Below, piece after piece: positions 41,297-42,422 of a stretch of DNA of 42,422 nucleotides. The DNA is taken from assembly GCA_005879805.1 (NCBI GenBank), contig VBKL01000078.1, positions 1 to 42,422 on the forward strand, given 5' to 3'. The notes under the pieces are model-generated. The model was not told the DNA's origin. It made no database searches and saw only the letters and a program-made list of their open reading frames with translations. The position numbers and the translations under genes were made by a program. The DNA comes from Deltaproteobacteria bacterium. GTDB taxonomy: Bacteria > Myxococcota > Myxococcia > Myxococcales > 40CM-4-68-19. Every line of letters starts with the position of its first letter. Position 1 is the stretch's first letter.

Positions 41297-42422
41297 ATGA
41301 AGAAGATCGCTCTTGCGATCGCGCTGATCGGCTCTTCCGCCTTTGCCGCGGATCCGAAGAATCCGACCTGGTGGGACAAGTACCAGTTCATCCTCAACAA
41401 CGGACCCGCCGCTCAGCAGTCCACGGCGGCGGCACCTGCGTGCACCTTCCCGGGCTCGCCTTCGATAGCTCGGGTAACCTCTACTACAGCTACATCGTCG
41501 TATTTTTCAGCGCGGGACTGGGCAACGGCGCCATCAACGGCACCGAGCTGGCCGTGGCCCGCTCGGTCGACGGCGGCAAGACGTATCCGCAGGTGACGTT
41601 CTTCGACTTCAGCGGCGGCCAGAACCATTTCAACGACAAGCCGATGGTTACCGCGGACACGACTCTCACCAGCCCCTTCCGGGACAACGTCTACGTTGCG
41701 TGGGACGCGGCGAGCGGCGGATCCGGCGGCGGCGGAGTCCGCGTCGCTCGCTCGACGGATCGCGGCCTCTCATTCACCACTACCCGGGTCGACAACCCGA
41801 ATGGTCCGGGCCGCTCGATCGGCGCGTCGGTCACCACGGGTCCCGCCGGCCAGGTCTACGTCGCGTGGAACGACTTCGCGGCAAACGCCATCGTCTTCAA
41901 CCGCTCGCTCGACGGCGGCGTGACGTGGGGGACGCCGACGACCATCGCCACCAAGCAGATCCCGTTCGACATCGGGATTCCCGCCGAGTTCAACCGCCGC
42001 GCCCTGGTCTACCCGGCTTGCGATGCCGACCGCTCCACCTCCGCCCACCGCGGCCGCATCACCTGCTCCTGGATGGACTTCGCGCAGGGATCGACCACGC
42101 ACACCGACATCTTCACCTCGGTCTCGGACAACCAGGGAACGACCTGGTCGCCGGCGCGCTCCGTCGGTGACTCGCACGGCGGCGCGGACCGCTTCAACCA
42201 TTGGCTCGCGACCGACGCGGTGACCGGAACGGTGAACGTCTCGTTCTACGACACGCGCAATGACACGACGGGCGCAGGTTTCATGACGGACATCTTCCTG
42301 ACCAGGGGCGACGGGGCGAGCTTCGGTCTCGGCACCCAGGTGACGACGGCGCCCTCGAACGAGCACGACTGCAACGGCCTCTTCCCCTGCCCGTCGATCA
42401 ACTACGGCAACCAGCAGGGCGA
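41297..42422 (+). CDS. secreted BNR/sialidase-like protein (frameshifted; 3' end outside window)
   Basis: It starts MKKIALAIALIGSSAFA, a clear signal peptide, then ADPKNPTWWDKYQFILNNGP. Between about 41410 and 41455 the coding frame changes by -1; one G added to CCCGGG at 41449-41454 would restore it. The new frame reads to the right edge with repeated BNR/Asp-box blades: LAFDSSGNLYYSY, VARSVDGGKTYP, VARSTDRGLSFT, FNRSLDGGVTWGTP and VSDNQGTTWSPA. The family contains sialidases and other six-bladed propeller glycosidases, but many members have no known activity, and catalytic Arg residues were not assigned. It is probably secreted. The end of the gene is not in the window. Confidence 0.75.

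Overview
The window looks like a chromosomal segment of a high-GC bacterium, most likely a member of the Myxococcota (former Deltaproteobacteria). The reasons are composition, tight gene packing with many 4-bp start/stop overlaps, frequent GTG starts, large TPR and signalling proteins, lipoproteins with Pro/Asp/Gly-rich linkers, and a degenerate 6-bp intergenic repeat. This is inference from style and composition; there is no rRNA or other phylogenetic marker here. I see no tRNA, rRNA, CRISPR array, prophage or replication origin.

Layout. 1-1972: a DUF763 gene running off the left edge, divergent from an alpha/beta hydrolase and a small secreted protein. 1973-7182: a four-gene signalling operon on the minus strand. 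In transcription order it holds a small all-helical protein with a His box, a receiver-AAA+-Fis regulator, a TPR histidine kinase (frameshifted in this sequence) and a stand-alone receiver. This is the strongest candidate for an undescribed system. 7450-12328: MATE exporter, nicotinate phosphoribosyltransferase, PfkB kinase and EEP-family hydrolase. 12423-13220: acetyltransferase and frataxin (CyaY). 13233-14352: a RAYT-type transposase with REP-like repeats around it, then a lower-GC orphan ORF. 14456-18370: small protein, glycogen phosphorylase and FecR-like lipoprotein. 18541-22221: diguanylate cyclase, DUF2231-like membrane protein and histone-deacetylase-family enzyme.

22252-24309 is a radical SAM protein interrupted by a 342-residue intein with a LAGLIDADG endonuclease. 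The intein sits exactly at the third cysteine of the CxxxCxxC cluster motif. 24398-30622 holds a glycine-zipper protein, a propeller-like lipoprotein, a methyltransferase, a haem-oxygenase-like diiron enzyme, a PurD-like ATP-grasp enzyme and an EamA exporter; the last four could form a small-molecule pathway. 30600-34114: a secreted protein, PPK2, a bacterial SUI1 protein, an RsmB-like rRNA methyltransferase and a frameshifted TPR-like protein. 34220-38126: an operon of amidohydrolase, DUF4476 lipoprotein and ABC exporter. 38215-41185: FemAB-like acyltransferase, ClpS, MFS transporter and a very basic small protein. 41297 to the right edge: a secreted BNR/sialidase-like protein, also frameshifted.

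Three genes (around 3908, 33800-33895 and 41410-41455) each need a one-base change to read through, and a one-base change in a short G run would restore each. This suggests consensus sequence errors rather than three independent pseudogenes, but the raw reads would have to decide.
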